A stretch of DNA of 64,000 nucleotides from Bacillus ndiopicus (GTDB taxonomy: Bacteria > Bacillota > Bacilli > Bacillales_A > Planococcaceae), in assembly GCF_000612805.1 (NCBI RefSeq), contig NZ_HG964404.1:583091-647090 (forward strand), written 5' to 3'. Below the pieces are notes generated by a model that saw nothing but the letters and a program-made list of their open reading frames with translations, searched no databases and was not told the origin of the DNA. Made by a program: the position numbers and the translations under genes. Numbering within the stretch: position 1 is the first letter of the stretch; the number at the start of each line of letters is the position of its first letter. Of this stretch, positions 24,200-33,987 are shown piece after piece.

Positions 24200-25601
24200 G
24201 TCCTTGAATATCGGAAATGCCATCTAGAACTAGGCTGCTTGAGCGGCACGTGAAATGGATGGATTCGGTCGCTGTCCATGAGATGGTATGACCTGTTAGG
24301 ACAAGATTTCCACCTGCCTTCACCGATAACGGATGCTGGCTCTGTACCTCGATGCCACTGTTTTGATGTACGCTCACGTAAACGGCGCCTTCGGTCGCTG
24401 TGAGGGTAACCGCTTGCGGGTCAAGCTTCACTTCCTTGCCCTTCGCATTCCCCCAATAAGCGGTATCCGCATCCGCAATTTTCGGGTTGGTGTCGCCTCC
24501 TTGGCGTATGCTCTGTTGAACAAAGGCTGTGCTTTCTTCAACGGATGGAACAACAAGCTGGACACTGTCCCCTTCCTCCGGTGGGCTATAAAAGCCACTA
24601 TGTCCTTCTGCGCTGTATGGTGTTGCGAGAGAAAACCATGTCGCCTCCTCTTTCTTTTGATTTTGATCAATCGATAGATGGAGTCGAACTTGGTCTTTTT
24701 TGACTTCGAGTACCTTCCCCTCTAACGATATTCCCGTATGAGCAGCTAGGGTTTGTTTTGCTTGACGAATGCCCGCTTCTGGCATGAGGTGATAGTCGTA
24801 TGTCCAGATGCCTTGTTTCATTTGTGCGACGGATTTTGCTATGACAAGCTCCTTGCCTTGAAAGTACACACGATCCCCTAAAGCGGCCAGCTGTGTGCAA
24901 GATACGTTATAGCACAGTGTGTCTTCTTCCGCTAGTGGATAGCTTCCATCATTTTGCTTAGCCTGTAAATACAAGGTACGGTTTTTACTTACGGTATAAT
25001 GACTAGCTGCAAGCTGTATAACATCTCCTTCAGGTAAGCCAAACCATAATTTTGGCTGTTGTGTATCAACTGCTGGCACTAGTACTGTGCGGAAATGACT
25101 CGCTAATCTTTGGAGAAATTGCCAATCCGTTTCCCTATATTGTAATATAAATTGTTGCGTTTTTGCACCCTTTGATGCTTGGTCGATTACATCTGCACCA
25201 GCATAATTTTTTAGTACTTCACGAAGTATAGCCTCATAGGTCATTTGCTGATTTTGAAAAGAGCGTGATTGCCGCTTATAATCAAGCTGCGCTGTAGCGG
25301 ATACTGCCTCTAATTCGATTTGATAAACCCCTCTGACCATCCGAACCGCTAAGTTTGTCACTTGCCCTCGAAACAATGGACGCACACGCTTGCCTTTGCT
25401 CATTTGGTATAGCTCGATTTGATCTGTACTTGTTGCCTCTTGCATACATTGATCCTTCCGTTCTGCCGAGATGATACCTGTTAGGGACAGCAAAGCATGG
25501 TCATTGACTGTTTGGGTAAGACAAATAGCCTGTAACGTGTGTACATCATAAGGCGATACAAGTGCTAATTCGCCATATCCTATGACTTCTTGCTTGCTCA
25601 T
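24144..25601 (-). CDS. VgrG-like spike protein, module B second copy
   Basis: 485 residues, ATG 25601 after AAGGAGGAAG. Domains as in 13427: gp27-like (IGYGELALVSPYDV, ETDWQFLQRLASHF), OB fold (SLEGKVLEVKKDQVRLHL; YSAEGHSGFYSPPEEGD) and a repeated C-terminal needle ending GQVVYMTGSSKAPVP. About 80 percent similar to its module A counterpart by eye. It carries the deaminase toxin directly behind it. Confidence 0.8.
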   Translation of the reverse strand: MSKQEVIGYGELALVSPYDVHTLQAICLTQTVNDHALLSLTGIISAERKDQCMQEATSTDQIELYQMSKGKRVRPLFRGQVTNLAVRMVRGVYQIELEAVSATAQLDYKRQSRSFQNQQMTYEAILREVLKNYAGADVIDQASKGAKTQQFILQYRETDWQFLQRLASHFRTVLVPAVDTQQPKLWFGLPEGDVIQLAASHYTVSKNRTLYLQAKQNDGSYPLAEEDTLCYNVSCTQLAALGDRVYFQGKELVIAKSVAQMKQGIWTYDYHLMPEAGIRQAKQTLAAHTGISLEGKVLEVKKDQVRLHLSIDQNQKKEEATWFSLATPYSAEGHSGFYSPPEEGDSVQLVVPSVEESTAFVQQSIRQGGDTNPKIADADTAYWGNAKGKEVKLDPQAVTLTATEGAVYVSVHQNSGIEVQSQHPLSVKAGGNLVLTGHTISWTATESIHFTCRSSSLVLDGISDIQGQVVYMTGSSKAPVPLGGA

Positions 25602-25620
25602 CTGCTCTTCCTCCTTTCAC

Positions 25621-26028
25621 TTATTCTTGTCCATCGTCCTCCACACGAATAGTTCCGCAATACAGACACATGTTCGTTGATTGTGTCGTTAAAGCAGGAT
25701 AGTTTTCAATTAATTGATCACTCTTTCCATTTATCCAAGGCATCGTCAGTACAGGGGTACAAGGCATTGGCTTTAAAACACCTTTATTAGCTGCTGTAGC
25801 AGCGGCTACGGCTGGATTGGCTAGTGTTTGGCATAAGCCAAAGGGGTGAACATGAACATTTGGCTTAAAATCCATTTCATTCATTTTTGCCTTGTTTTTT
25901 AGAAAAACCCCGTGACTAACGGGTAACTGTAAAATGCTCGTTTGATCTCCCTCTGAACAGGATAAAGTCGCACCTGCGACAACATAGCTAAGCTGTACAG
26001 CACCTTTATTTTGCAGTGGTTCTGCCAT
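25621..26028 (-). CDS. DUF4280 PAAR-like spike-tip protein, module B
   Basis: 135 residues from the third in-frame ATG (26028), which has AAAGGATG at best spacing and aligns with the module A copy. Carries YVVAGATLSCSEGDQ, HGVFLKNKAKMN, PFGLCQTLANPAVAAAT, PCTPVLTMPW and MCLYCG. Predicted metal-binding cap for the VgrG needle. Confidence 0.75.
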   Translation of the reverse strand: MAEPLQNKGAVQLSYVVAGATLSCSEGDQTSILQLPVSHGVFLKNKAKMNEMDFKPNVHVHPFGLCQTLANPAVAAATAANKGVLKPMPCTPVLTMPWINGKSDQLIENYPALTTQSTNMCLYCGTIRVEDDGQE

Positions 26029-26054
26029 GTTCATCATCCTTTCTCATTTTTTTA

Positions 26055-26606
26055 TTATTTAGCTAAAAGCATATGCCATCTTCCTTCGGTTTGTACCTTT
26101 TCTAGCTGTATTCCCTGAAAGCGTCTGCGTAGTATACTTTCCGCTAACTCAATATTGATAAAAATAAATGTTTCATAAATGCCTTCAATTTGAAAAATGC
26201 TGTATGGCTTCGCCTTTTCTTCATCAATGATTAATTTTTTTAAGGTACCATCAAGATGAAATTCTGTTTTGGGAGATAAGCAAGCAATCTTCGGTAAAAT
26301 GGCTAGCCAATATAAGGTTTGTTTGACATTTGGGATATCCGCTAGTACAACAGACTTCCACAGTAAACTAGTATCATATTTCTCGATAAGCTGTTTGAGT
26401 GTGTCGGAAAATAATGCAATCGGTCTTTCAATAAAGTCGATATAATCTGTTTTCTTTTTCGTAGCAATTGGAAATTGGCGATTGAGTAATTCTATTTCCT
26501 CTATACGCTCTATTGTTAATAGCTCTTTTTTGAGCACTTTCGTTATCCCAATTGGTTCTACTGCCTGTATAATGCGGTGGTCTTGTCTTAAAATAAAATA
26601 GTTCAT
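26055..26606 (-). CDS. Imm11/DUF1629-like protein, module B
   Basis: 183 residues, counterpart of 15415 (shared DYIDFIERP.ALFSD..KQL.EKY and ELAESILRR.F.G). Its conservation together with the spike genes, and independence from which toxin follows, argues for an adaptor role rather than classical immunity. The start ATG 26606 follows AAAGGAG. Confidence 0.6.
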   Translation of the reverse strand: MNYFILRQDHRIIQAVEPIGITKVLKKELLTIERIEEIELLNRQFPIATKKKTDYIDFIERPIALFSDTLKQLIEKYDTSLLWKSVVLADIPNVKQTLYWLAILPKIACLSPKTEFHLDGTLKKLIIDEEKAKPYSIFQIEGIYETFIFINIELAESILRRRFQGIQLEKVQTEGRWHMLLAK

Positions 26607-26619
26607 CGCCTCTACTCCT

Positions 26620-27750
26620 TTACTGCCAAATAACTTCGGCTGCTTGCTTTGGTGTAAGCTGTATAGATGCCTGTGCTTCCTTTGAAAAGATAGCTCCCTC
26701 TAAATTCGCCTCTGCAAAATCGGTATTGTGTAGATTCGCACCTAGGAAACAGGCACCTCGTAAATCAGCAAATTCAAAATTGGCACGTTCTAAATTGGCG
26801 CCTGCAAACTGAACAGGTAAATAGCCCGGCATGGTCCATTGCTGACGATTTATTAAGCCTACTGCACCTTGTACTTGCTGAAAGTTTGCCCCCTGCAATT
26901 GACAGAAGCTAAAGTCCGCCTCATGGATTGTACTTGCACTCAAATTAGCTCCTATTAGGTTACTATTTTTAAAATTTGCCCCTATCAATGCACAACGGCA
27001 TAGTTCACTAGCCGCTAACTGGCTATTTTCGAAAAAGGTATAGCGCAAATCCAAGTCGTTATATGCCTCATTGGATAAGTCAAGTTGACGGAAGTTTTCG
27101 TATGCATACTCATTCGCTAATTTTTCATTTAGCCATGTTTTTATTTCATCTGCTTCTTTAGATGGTGTTCCCTCACGATAAACCGTTTCACTATAATCGA
27201 AAAACTCACCTATACGAATTTCAAGGTCTGCCTCTCGTTTTAATCGTTTATAGGCTGGACAAATAATCTCATCCCTTAGTGCATAGCGTGCAAGGCTTGC
27301 GATGTATTGATGAAAATGCTTTACTTCTTGCAATTTCAAGGCTTCTATTTCCACCTGCGAAACCGTACCAGCAAATACTTTGCTATACTGCTCAAGCTCT
27401 GCTATAAACTGCTCTAAATATTGCAATGCCCAGCTCGCATCATAGGTCGTCACAATCGGGTGGGCATCAAAAATCCATTTGCCTGTCGTCCCTTCTACAA
27501 CATAACGATGCGTGCCTTCAAGCAACTCTGTACGCAACAGCGAAATCGTGATATTTCCAAGTGCTTCCTTCAGATGGAGAATTTGTTCCTCTGCAAGCTG
27601 CTCGCAAATTAGTTGAAAAGCCTGTTGAAATTGCTTAACAAGTTGCACTCTATTTCCTTGGAAATAATCCTCCAATGCAAGCAGGTAGCGCAACCGCCTT
27701 TGCGGCACTTCCTGTTCATAAAAGAGCTGTGACAAAGCTGTTGTTTGCAT
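26620..27750 (-). CDS. Pentapeptide-repeat spike-module protein, module B
   Basis: 376 residues, same length and layout as 15992: helical N-terminal 220 residues, then pentapeptide repeats (FKNSNLIGANLSAST, ANFEFADLRGACFLGANLH, EANLEGAIFSKEAQ). Lies 12 bases after vgrG. Same length in both modules indicates functional constraint. Confidence 0.7.
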   Translation of the reverse strand: MQTTALSQLFYEQEVPQRRLRYLLALEDYFQGNRVQLVKQFQQAFQLICEQLAEEQILHLKEALGNITISLLRTELLEGTHRYVVEGTTGKWIFDAHPIVTTYDASWALQYLEQFIAELEQYSKVFAGTVSQVEIEALKLQEVKHFHQYIASLARYALRDEIICPAYKRLKREADLEIRIGEFFDYSETVYREGTPSKEADEIKTWLNEKLANEYAYENFRQLDLSNEAYNDLDLRYTFFENSQLAASELCRCALIGANFKNSNLIGANLSASTIHEADFSFCQLQGANFQQVQGAVGLINRQQWTMPGYLPVQFAGANLERANFEFADLRGACFLGANLHNTDFAEANLEGAIFSKEAQASIQLTPKQAAEVIWQ

Positions 27751-27762
27751 TGTTCTCCCTCC

Positions 27763-29187
27763 TTAATTCGCCTTTACTTCTTTACCAAAGATTTGTACAT
27801 TACCATCCATCGTGATACTGCTCCCTTGACATGTCAGTGAAATTTCCTCTTCCGCAGAAACAATAATTTTCTTATTGGCATTGACTGAAATATCTGCTTG
27901 TGATGTCAATTGGATAGCCCCTTTACTATATAGCTCGATGCCATTCGCTTCATTTAAACGAATAAAGACACTGCCATCCTGTGCTGTAATCACAATTTCA
28001 TCTGGGCTCATTTTGATTTCCTTGCCAAAGGCGGTACGATAATACTTCGTTGAAGGATCGTCTAACTTATTTGTGGCACTTGTCTCTCGATTTTTACGTA
28101 TCGAATGGCTTGCCACTCCCTCTTCCTCGCAATGCGTTGGGAAATAGACATGCACAAAATCATTGACCTCTGGCATGGCATACCAACCGCTATTGCCCTC
28201 TGCGGTGTAAGGCGTAGTATAGTGGAACCAGTGTGCCTTGCCTTTGTCTTGCTTTTCGTCAATTGTAAGATGCGCTTTAATATGATCCTTTGCTACTTCT
28301 AGCACTTTACCCTCTAGTGACAACCCTGGGATCGCCTCATTAAATACTTCTTTTTGCTTCATACCACTTTCCGTAGACAATGTGTATAAATGCTTTAATA
28401 GGCCGTCCTTCATTGTTGTACAGATTTCATATATATATAGCTCCTGCCCTTTAAAAGTTACTGTATCTCCTAACCCAAAAACATCGTCTGTTTCAATCTC
28501 ATAATATAAAAAGTCTTGTTCTGTCATGCCTTGTTGACCATTTTCTGTATAGCGTAAATAGCCTGCTAGATTTTTCCGAGTTGTGTAATGATAATCCTCT
28601 AACTTACCTTGCTTATGACCATTAGGTATACCAAAATAAAATTTTGGCTGTGCAAATGTTGCGGCAGGCACTAGCCCTGTTTGAAAACGTGAGGCAAGAC
28701 GCTTTAAAAATTGCCAGTCCGTTTCTCGATATTGCAATGTAAACTTTTCAAGCTTCGCACTATTTGTCGCCTCATCTATTACATCAAGCCCTGCATATGT
28801 GGCACTTAATTGTTTAAATAAGGTTGCATATGCCATATCTTTATCTTGATAAGAGCGCGTATTTTGTTTTATATCTAACTGGTAGGTACTGGATATAGCC
28901 TCCATTTCCATATAGTAAATACCACGCACCATCTGTATTTTTATTTCTAAAATCATACCTTTAAAAAGCTGGGTTGGTGCACTTTGTGCAGCAAGCTGAT
29001 TTACCTCAATCGTTGTTTGCTTTTCTGCCATTTCTACATATTGATCACGCATTTCTTCTGGTACAATTGCCGTCAAGTATAAGTGTGCATGCTCATTTAT
29101 TTTCTTCGTTAATGTCAGTTCTTGTATGCTTACAAGTTGAAAAGGCTTTATTTGTAATTGGTGATAGGTCGTTACACTGCCTGTCAT
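27763..29187 (-). CDS. VgrG-like spike protein, module B first copy
   Basis: 474 residues; overlaps the upstream gene by four bases (ATGA). gp27-like N-terminus (VTTYHQLQIKPFQLVSIQEL, ETDWQFLKRLASRFQTG), OB fold (LSLEGKVLEVAKDHIKAHL; YTAEGNSGWYAMPEVNDF), then needle with KEIKMSPDEIVITAQDGSVF. It is the complete version of the truncated gene at 17135. Being attached to the structural genes, it is probably the core spike. Confidence 0.8.
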   Translation of the reverse strand: MTGSVTTYHQLQIKPFQLVSIQELTLTKKINEHAHLYLTAIVPEEMRDQYVEMAEKQTTIEVNQLAAQSAPTQLFKGMILEIKIQMVRGIYYMEMEAISSTYQLDIKQNTRSYQDKDMAYATLFKQLSATYAGLDVIDEATNSAKLEKFTLQYRETDWQFLKRLASRFQTGLVPAATFAQPKFYFGIPNGHKQGKLEDYHYTTRKNLAGYLRYTENGQQGMTEQDFLYYEIETDDVFGLGDTVTFKGQELYIYEICTTMKDGLLKHLYTLSTESGMKQKEVFNEAIPGLSLEGKVLEVAKDHIKAHLTIDEKQDKGKAHWFHYTTPYTAEGNSGWYAMPEVNDFVHVYFPTHCEEEGVASHSIRKNRETSATNKLDDPSTKYYRTAFGKEIKMSPDEIVITAQDGSVFIRLNEANGIELYSKGAIQLTSQADISVNANKKIIVSAEEEISLTCQGSSITMDGNVQIFGKEVKAN

Positions 29188-29819
29188 CGTACAATCCCTC
29201 CCCCATCTTGCCCTTGCGCAAATTGGATGCTATCGATTATTCCTAGCGCAACCGGCTTCCATATGTCTAAATCTTCCTCTAAACAATTAAAAGTACTGAT
29301 TAATGCGTAATTACTAATCGAACAAAAGAACATTAGATTATACATATCACTATCAATAGCAGGGGTAATGACCATAAAGTAACTTATCAGCTTATCTTGT
29401 ACAGAGCGTATGCCTATATCTAACCATTGTAAATTTGGCTGCATTTGCTCCATCCCTTCCATCATCTCATCTCGAAACTGCTCCACTTCATCATCTGTTA
29501 ACTCCATTGTCGTAAGGCTAAAGGCTAAATTCACAGTCGTTGATTCATCTGTGAAAATAATATTCGGTCTTTGCTCTGATGGATATTTTAATGCAGCAAG
29601 CTCCTTAGGCATTTCAAAAAATAGTGCTGGCATACGTAGCGTGATATTGCCATTTAGCAATGTAACTGTTTTGACCTTAACTGCTTTGTTATTAATGACA
29701 ATAAGGTCCTGTGTTAAGTCAACTTCCGATACAGCTTCTGCCTGTATCGCTTCCTCATGCCTTTCCTGCTCACGCATTTCATTCCTTAATGCGAGTATTT
29801 TCTCATCTAAAAACTCCAT
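29184..29819 (-). CDS. DcrB/DUF1795-like protein, possible effector chaperone
   Basis: 211 residues from ATG 29819, which has AAAGGAGGGTG upstream; the longer frame overlaps the previous gene and is rejected. N-terminal coiled segment (ALRNEMREQERHEEAIQ) then a beta-rich domain (LLNGNITLRMPALFFEMPKE, STTVNLAFSLTTMEL, YFMVITPAIDSDMYNLMFF). The P..F..MP...A..KYP......F.....(T)...SF pattern resembles DcrB/DUF1795 proteins, a fold also used by T6SS Eag effector chaperones. Its place right before vgrG fits a loading role. Inference only. Confidence 0.5.
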   Translation of the reverse strand: MEFLDEKILALRNEMREQERHEEAIQAEAVSEVDLTQDLIVINNKAVKVKTVTLLNGNITLRMPALFFEMPKELAALKYPSEQRPNIIFTDESTTVNLAFSLTTMELTDDEVEQFRDEMMEGMEQMQPNLQWLDIGIRSVQDKLISYFMVITPAIDSDMYNLMFFCSISNYALISTFNCLEEDLDIWKPVALGIIDSIQFAQGQDGGGIVR

Positions 29820-29835
29820 ACTATTCACCCTCCTT

Positions 29836-30609
29836 TTAATCAACGAGCATGCGTACAGGGCGGCCTGTATGTGCATCGGCTCTGCGTTTGCTGTTTGGCC
29901 CACTGTTTAATATGCGCGTTAAATATTGATGGGCTTGTTCATTGGATAATGCTTGATACGCTAGCTCTAATCGGTTGCTAATATACCAATCTACTACCTC
30001 TCGCTCTATGCGCTCTTGATTTAAGCATTCAAGGGCAAATGCGATATCATAAGGATTTGTTGGACGATTTTTTAGCAGCTCTCGCGCATAATATTTCAGC
30101 ATGATGGGATGATAGGTGCTTTTTTGCCATCCTGCATACTGACAATGCAAGTAAATAAGCGTATTGTATTCTGTTGCAAAATCAGAAAAATCTGTATAGG
30201 TAGAGCGTAAAATCGCACCTGTCTTTAATTTAAAACGAGCTAATTCTAGCGCATTATCAGCGCCCGCTGTTGCAGCAGCTAATAGTAGCTTGGCCGAGTA
30301 TTGTGTAAAGTCGAGCTGCTGCTCTGGCTCAGCAAATTGTAGTAAGAGCGCTGTTTCTCTTTCTGTTGCTTCATAGGGTAATGTGTAGTCTGTAGTCAGC
30401 ATATAAATATGTCCTTGATACTTCACTATGCCCTTTGAGACGAGTAAGTTTGTGCCGTCTACTGTTATATCTAGCCCAGCAATAATGCCATCTGAGTAAT
30501 CTTGAAAATATAAATCTACGATCTCCCTTGGATAATCACGCAAGCTTTCTAGCATTTCTCGCTTTAAAATCCTGCCCTTCTGAAACTGTGGGTATACATT
30601 TGTTACCAT
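29836..30609 (-). CDS. Putative baseplate/fibre protein (TssK-like?)
   Basis: 257 residues, start ATG 30609 after GAGGTGAGTGC. Begins YPQFQKGRILKREMLE.LRDYP, then GIIAGLDITVDGTNLLVSKG and VKYQGHIYMLTTDY, a layout common in phage fibre-attachment and TssK-type N-terminal domains that describe a surface-anchored beta shell; the second half is helical. It is conserved in the structural block, not the effector module. Function is inferred from context and pattern. Confidence 0.4.
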   Translation of the reverse strand: MVTNVYPQFQKGRILKREMLESLRDYPREIVDLYFQDYSDGIIAGLDITVDGTNLLVSKGIVKYQGHIYMLTTDYTLPYEATERETALLLQFAEPEQQLDFTQYSAKLLLAAATAGADNALELARFKLKTGAILRSTYTDFSDFATEYNTLIYLHCQYAGWQKSTYHPIMLKYYARELLKNRPTNPYDIAFALECLNQERIEREVVDWYISNRLELAYQALSNEQAHQYLTRILNSGPNSKRRADAHTGRPVRMLVD

Positions 30610-30631
30610 TTTGCACTCACCTCATTTCTCA

Positions 30632-33277
30632 CTACTTCAAGCCATCAAAGAAATCCAGCTCTGATAAGTCCGTTTCAAAGGCAAAAAACTGCTTTTTCCC
30701 AAGCAATAATTGCTCATTTTGGCGGGCAACAGGTACGACATGGAAGCCCCAATGGTCTTGGCTAGCAAAGACAAAAAACTTCACCTCTCCATTAACAATG
30801 GAGTCTGTTTCACTTTGTGGAATATGCTCACCGTAATATGTAGCAATTTGCTCATATAACACTGGCATAAAATCCTCTATCTGATTTGTATAAACATATT
30901 TATGGGAGGATTTGCTTTCATGGTTATATAGGAAAAACTCTACTTCTACTACACCCCATGGACGCGAAATGGTACCATGTATTTGATTGAGTCTTTCCAA
31001 GCTACTGATTAATAGCTTCTCCTGCTTGTTATGCGTTAACGCACTTACCGCATATGGCACAACAGGTGCATCATTTGTCACATTCGTTTCAATCATGCCG
31101 ATTTTTTTAGCATTTAAATAGCGTAGAGCACCACGTAAGCAGGCTAGCTTTAGTTCTGGTACATTGCCGACATTTTCAGCCTTTTGTCTAAATTCAATGC
31201 TGCGTCCTGGAACAAATTCCTTTAAAGCCTCTCGGAAAGCATCAATTTTGCAGGATTGCCCTGTTAATTTAATAATGGAATATTCACTTAGCACGCCTGT
31301 TTCATAAAATTCCTCTAAAAACTTGCGTACAATATCATAAATATCTGCCTTAATTAAATGATTAATTTCCTTAATATTGAAATAAACGTTCGGGTAGTCG
31401 TATATATCTTGGAATTGTTCGTTTTCCTTTATTGATAAGCACCAGCGATCAACCGCCGTTACATTCAGGTCGCTATCCTGCTCTACATCTATCGTTGAGT
31501 GGAAGCGGCTTCTTAAAATACCTGTTCTGCGGAAAAATTCTTTTTTCATTTCTTCTGCCATTTCCCACAGGAAATAATAATTATTGCGTACACGTAAGTA
31601 TTCATCACGCGTCCGATTTTCATATTCTTTAAAGCGAGTTGGAATAATGCGCTCCGCCTCTGTAAAGGCTTGCTCGAATTGGGTGTATACCGCTTCAACG
31701 CCTAATTCATCAACATAGCGATAAATATCCTTGCCAGGAATATCAATTAACGTATCAATATCGTAAGCTTGCTTGCCGCGATTATAATAATTGGCAAAAA
31801 CGATTTTCATAAATTGGAAAATGCGGTAGGTAATATTGTTACCACCAAAATTGGTGTCACCATTTTCATAGGTTGTATGAATATCAATTTTGTAAGAGAT
31901 ACGCCCATCTATTATGCGAAACTGACAGGAGGAAAGGTCCGTTGTGCCACCACCGCAGTCAATCACTAATGCTTTATAGGTTTTGCCATCTAAAAAGCTG
32001 TTGTTTTCTATTTGATTAGCGATCGTGTTATAAAGAACGGCCATCCCTTCATCAAGCGCGTGGCTTGTTTCGATATGATACTCAGGTAAAATAGTTTGAA
32101 ACATATCTAAAAATTGCGTTTTCAGCTTTACAGGACTGGAAATATGCAAGTGCTGAAAGCGGCATTTAAATTGATGCTCTGCCGTTCGTATTACATACAG
32201 AAGAAACTCTCTAAGCATTTGACTGCGTGGAACAACCGCTGTATTGCCGTTGACATCCATAATCTCTTCCGTTTTGTTATAATGATTGACCCAGCGCTTC
32301 ATGCCTTGGAATTTGGACGCGAGCGTTGTGTAATTATTTTTTTTCATTACCTGTAAGGCATCATAGCCAAAACGATAATGAATATGCTCTGCCTCCGCGC
32401 AATCAGCTACGCTAATAATTGTCGGAACAACCGCTGTCCACTCTTGGTGCATTGTATCTGGGAAGGTGACAAAATTAATTTGATTCAATTGGATACGATT
32501 GTTCAATAAATCCTGCGAGCATGGTGATGTCACATAGTCATGCGCTAAATAAGCACCTGCTGTGGTATTCGTTGTGCCAAAATCAATCGCTAATATTGCA
32601 TTTGTTGTTTCAAGTGGCTTTATTTCTAAATCTAGAACAGGCACTTTGTAGTAATGTAAATTTGTCGGTGGAAGAGGTGCCTCTTGGTAATAGGTTTTGT
32701 ATAAATAATCCGAATCTTGCTTACGCAAAAAAATAAAGCTGTAGTTTTTATTTTTTGTATCCTGCATATTCATTGCTGCATCTGTTACGAAATAGTAGCG
32801 ATTTGGGTGCTGCTTGTCCTTTTGTAGCGTTAAAATCGCACATAGCGCTAGCTGCTCATTCACTAACAGCACATTCGATTCCTCAACTAGTCCTCTTGTT
32901 TCCACAATGTATTGGTCTGTTGCATCAATTTTCATATCTTGATAAATGCTCATTTTGGCAGGAACTTTTATGTTGCCATTGTCAGCAAGCGGGGTTTTTA
33001 AATATGTTTGCATGGCAGCTTCAACCCGTTTAAAGCCTCCTTCTGCGTATTCCTCAATTAACAAATGCTCCTCAGCGCCACGATAGCGTAAAATCATTTG
33101 TACAAGCTGGTCTCTTGTTAATGTGTTGACAAGTCCTTTTACCAGCTTTTCCTTGTAGCAAATATTGCGTAGCTGAAAAGTCGTCATTTCCATTAATTCG
33201 GCACGGGTATAGGTCACTGTATAATGTTCTGTATAGCGACGGTTTATATGTAATTTATAGGAATAATTAGCGCTCAT
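30632..33277 (-). CDS. Large Hsp70/actin-like ATPase
   Basis: 881 residues. A SAP-like helix pair near the start (MTTFQLRNICYKEKL..LTRDQLVQMIL), then an actin/Hsp70 nucleotide-binding fold: LAIDFGTTNTTAGAYL (phosphate 1) at about 235, VIDCGGGTTDLS (phosphate 2) at about 450, and IKLTGQSCKIDAF (adenosine motif) near 660. No substrate-binding domain like DnaK. A J-domain protein at 38919 is a likely partner. It might help assemble or recycle the sheath in place of a ClpV ATPase, which is not present in the window; that is speculation. Confidence 0.7.
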   Translation of the reverse strand: MSANYSYKLHINRRYTEHYTVTYTRAELMEMTTFQLRNICYKEKLVKGLVNTLTRDQLVQMILRYRGAEEHLLIEEYAEGGFKRVEAAMQTYLKTPLADNGNIKVPAKMSIYQDMKIDATDQYIVETRGLVEESNVLLVNEQLALCAILTLQKDKQHPNRYYFVTDAAMNMQDTKNKNYSFIFLRKQDSDYLYKTYYQEAPLPPTNLHYYKVPVLDLEIKPLETTNAILAIDFGTTNTTAGAYLAHDYVTSPCSQDLLNNRIQLNQINFVTFPDTMHQEWTAVVPTIISVADCAEAEHIHYRFGYDALQVMKKNNYTTLASKFQGMKRWVNHYNKTEEIMDVNGNTAVVPRSQMLREFLLYVIRTAEHQFKCRFQHLHISSPVKLKTQFLDMFQTILPEYHIETSHALDEGMAVLYNTIANQIENNSFLDGKTYKALVIDCGGGTTDLSSCQFRIIDGRISYKIDIHTTYENGDTNFGGNNITYRIFQFMKIVFANYYNRGKQAYDIDTLIDIPGKDIYRYVDELGVEAVYTQFEQAFTEAERIIPTRFKEYENRTRDEYLRVRNNYYFLWEMAEEMKKEFFRRTGILRSRFHSTIDVEQDSDLNVTAVDRWCLSIKENEQFQDIYDYPNVYFNIKEINHLIKADIYDIVRKFLEEFYETGVLSEYSIIKLTGQSCKIDAFREALKEFVPGRSIEFRQKAENVGNVPELKLACLRGALRYLNAKKIGMIETNVTNDAPVVPYAVSALTHNKQEKLLISSLERLNQIHGTISRPWGVVEVEFFLYNHESKSSHKYVYTNQIEDFMPVLYEQIATYYGEHIPQSETDSIVNGEVKFFVFASQDHWGFHVVPVARQNEQLLLGKKQFFAFETDLSELDFFDGLK

Positions 33278-33297
33278 TTTGCCATCCTCCTTTGTAT

Positions 33298-33987
33298 TTA
33301 ATACAGCGCGATTTGATCAATTTTCATCGTTTCCTCAACGTCCACAATGCCAAAATGATGTGCCCAATAAATATCGAGCGTAAAGCCAATAGGCATAAAT
33401 AAAGTTCGTATAAGCTTAATTTTTATTTCACGCTGCTGTGTTCGTTGCTGCCCAATATAAAGCAGCACCTCATCCCTTCCCTCTGACTTGATATATACTG
33501 CGCAATTGGGAAATAGCTTTTTCAATGTCTCCTTGAAGTTGTAAAGGATATCCCCCGTTTGATACATGTGAATCATATGGAATGCTACTATTTCCTGCTC
33601 CGCCTTCGTCAATTCTTGAATCTCCTGCTGGGCGGCTAGTCCAAATGTATTGGCAGTGAATTCCTGCAATAGGAAGCGAATAAAATATTCCTTGCGATTC
33701 ATCCCTTGCATACGGTCAATATCCGCTAGAAAATGAATGACAATGTCTAGCAAATATTCTCTTATCTCCACATCCGCTTCATTATCAGGCTGAAATAGAT
33801 AGTTAAAAATTTCGGCATAGCGATAATAAGGATTGATTTCCACTTTTGGCTCAATCATTGTCGTATTCAACACTTGCGGGCTAAGCTCCATATAAGGGGA
33901 GAAGCTCGTCGCTAATTTGAAATGAATATCACTTGGCTCAAGACCACGATTCTCAGCTTGAATAAGTAAATCCCAAATATAATTCAT
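33298..33987 (-). CDS. Putative baseplate protein, 229 aa
   Basis: Start ATG 33987 overlaps the stop of the upstream gene (ATGA). Features: LELSPQVLN-like segment, YRYAEIFNYLFQPDNE, IREYLLDIVIHFLADIDRM and a C-terminal IKLIRTLFMPIGFTLDIYW. The final MP.G(F)..D..W resembles the end of TssG-type wedge proteins (a P-x-G-(Y/F) turn). Always expected with its overlapping partner at 33984. Assignment is tentative. Confidence 0.4.
   Translation of the reverse strand: MNYIWDLLIQAENRGLEPSDIHFKLATSFSPYMELSPQVLNTTMIEPKVEINPYYRYAEIFNYLFQPDNEADVEIREYLLDIVIHFLADIDRMQGMNRKEYFIRFLLQEFTANTFGLAAQQEIQELTKAEQEIVAFHMIHMYQTGDILYNFKETLKKLFPNCAVYIKSEGRDEVLLYIGQQRTQQREIKIKLIRTLFMPIGFTLDIYWAHHFGIVDVEETMKIDQIALY

Noticed and set aside
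29410..29910. 166-codon plus-strand frame opposite the DcrB-like gene
   Set aside because: Ser-rich antisense shadow across two genes with good ribosome sites on the other strand.
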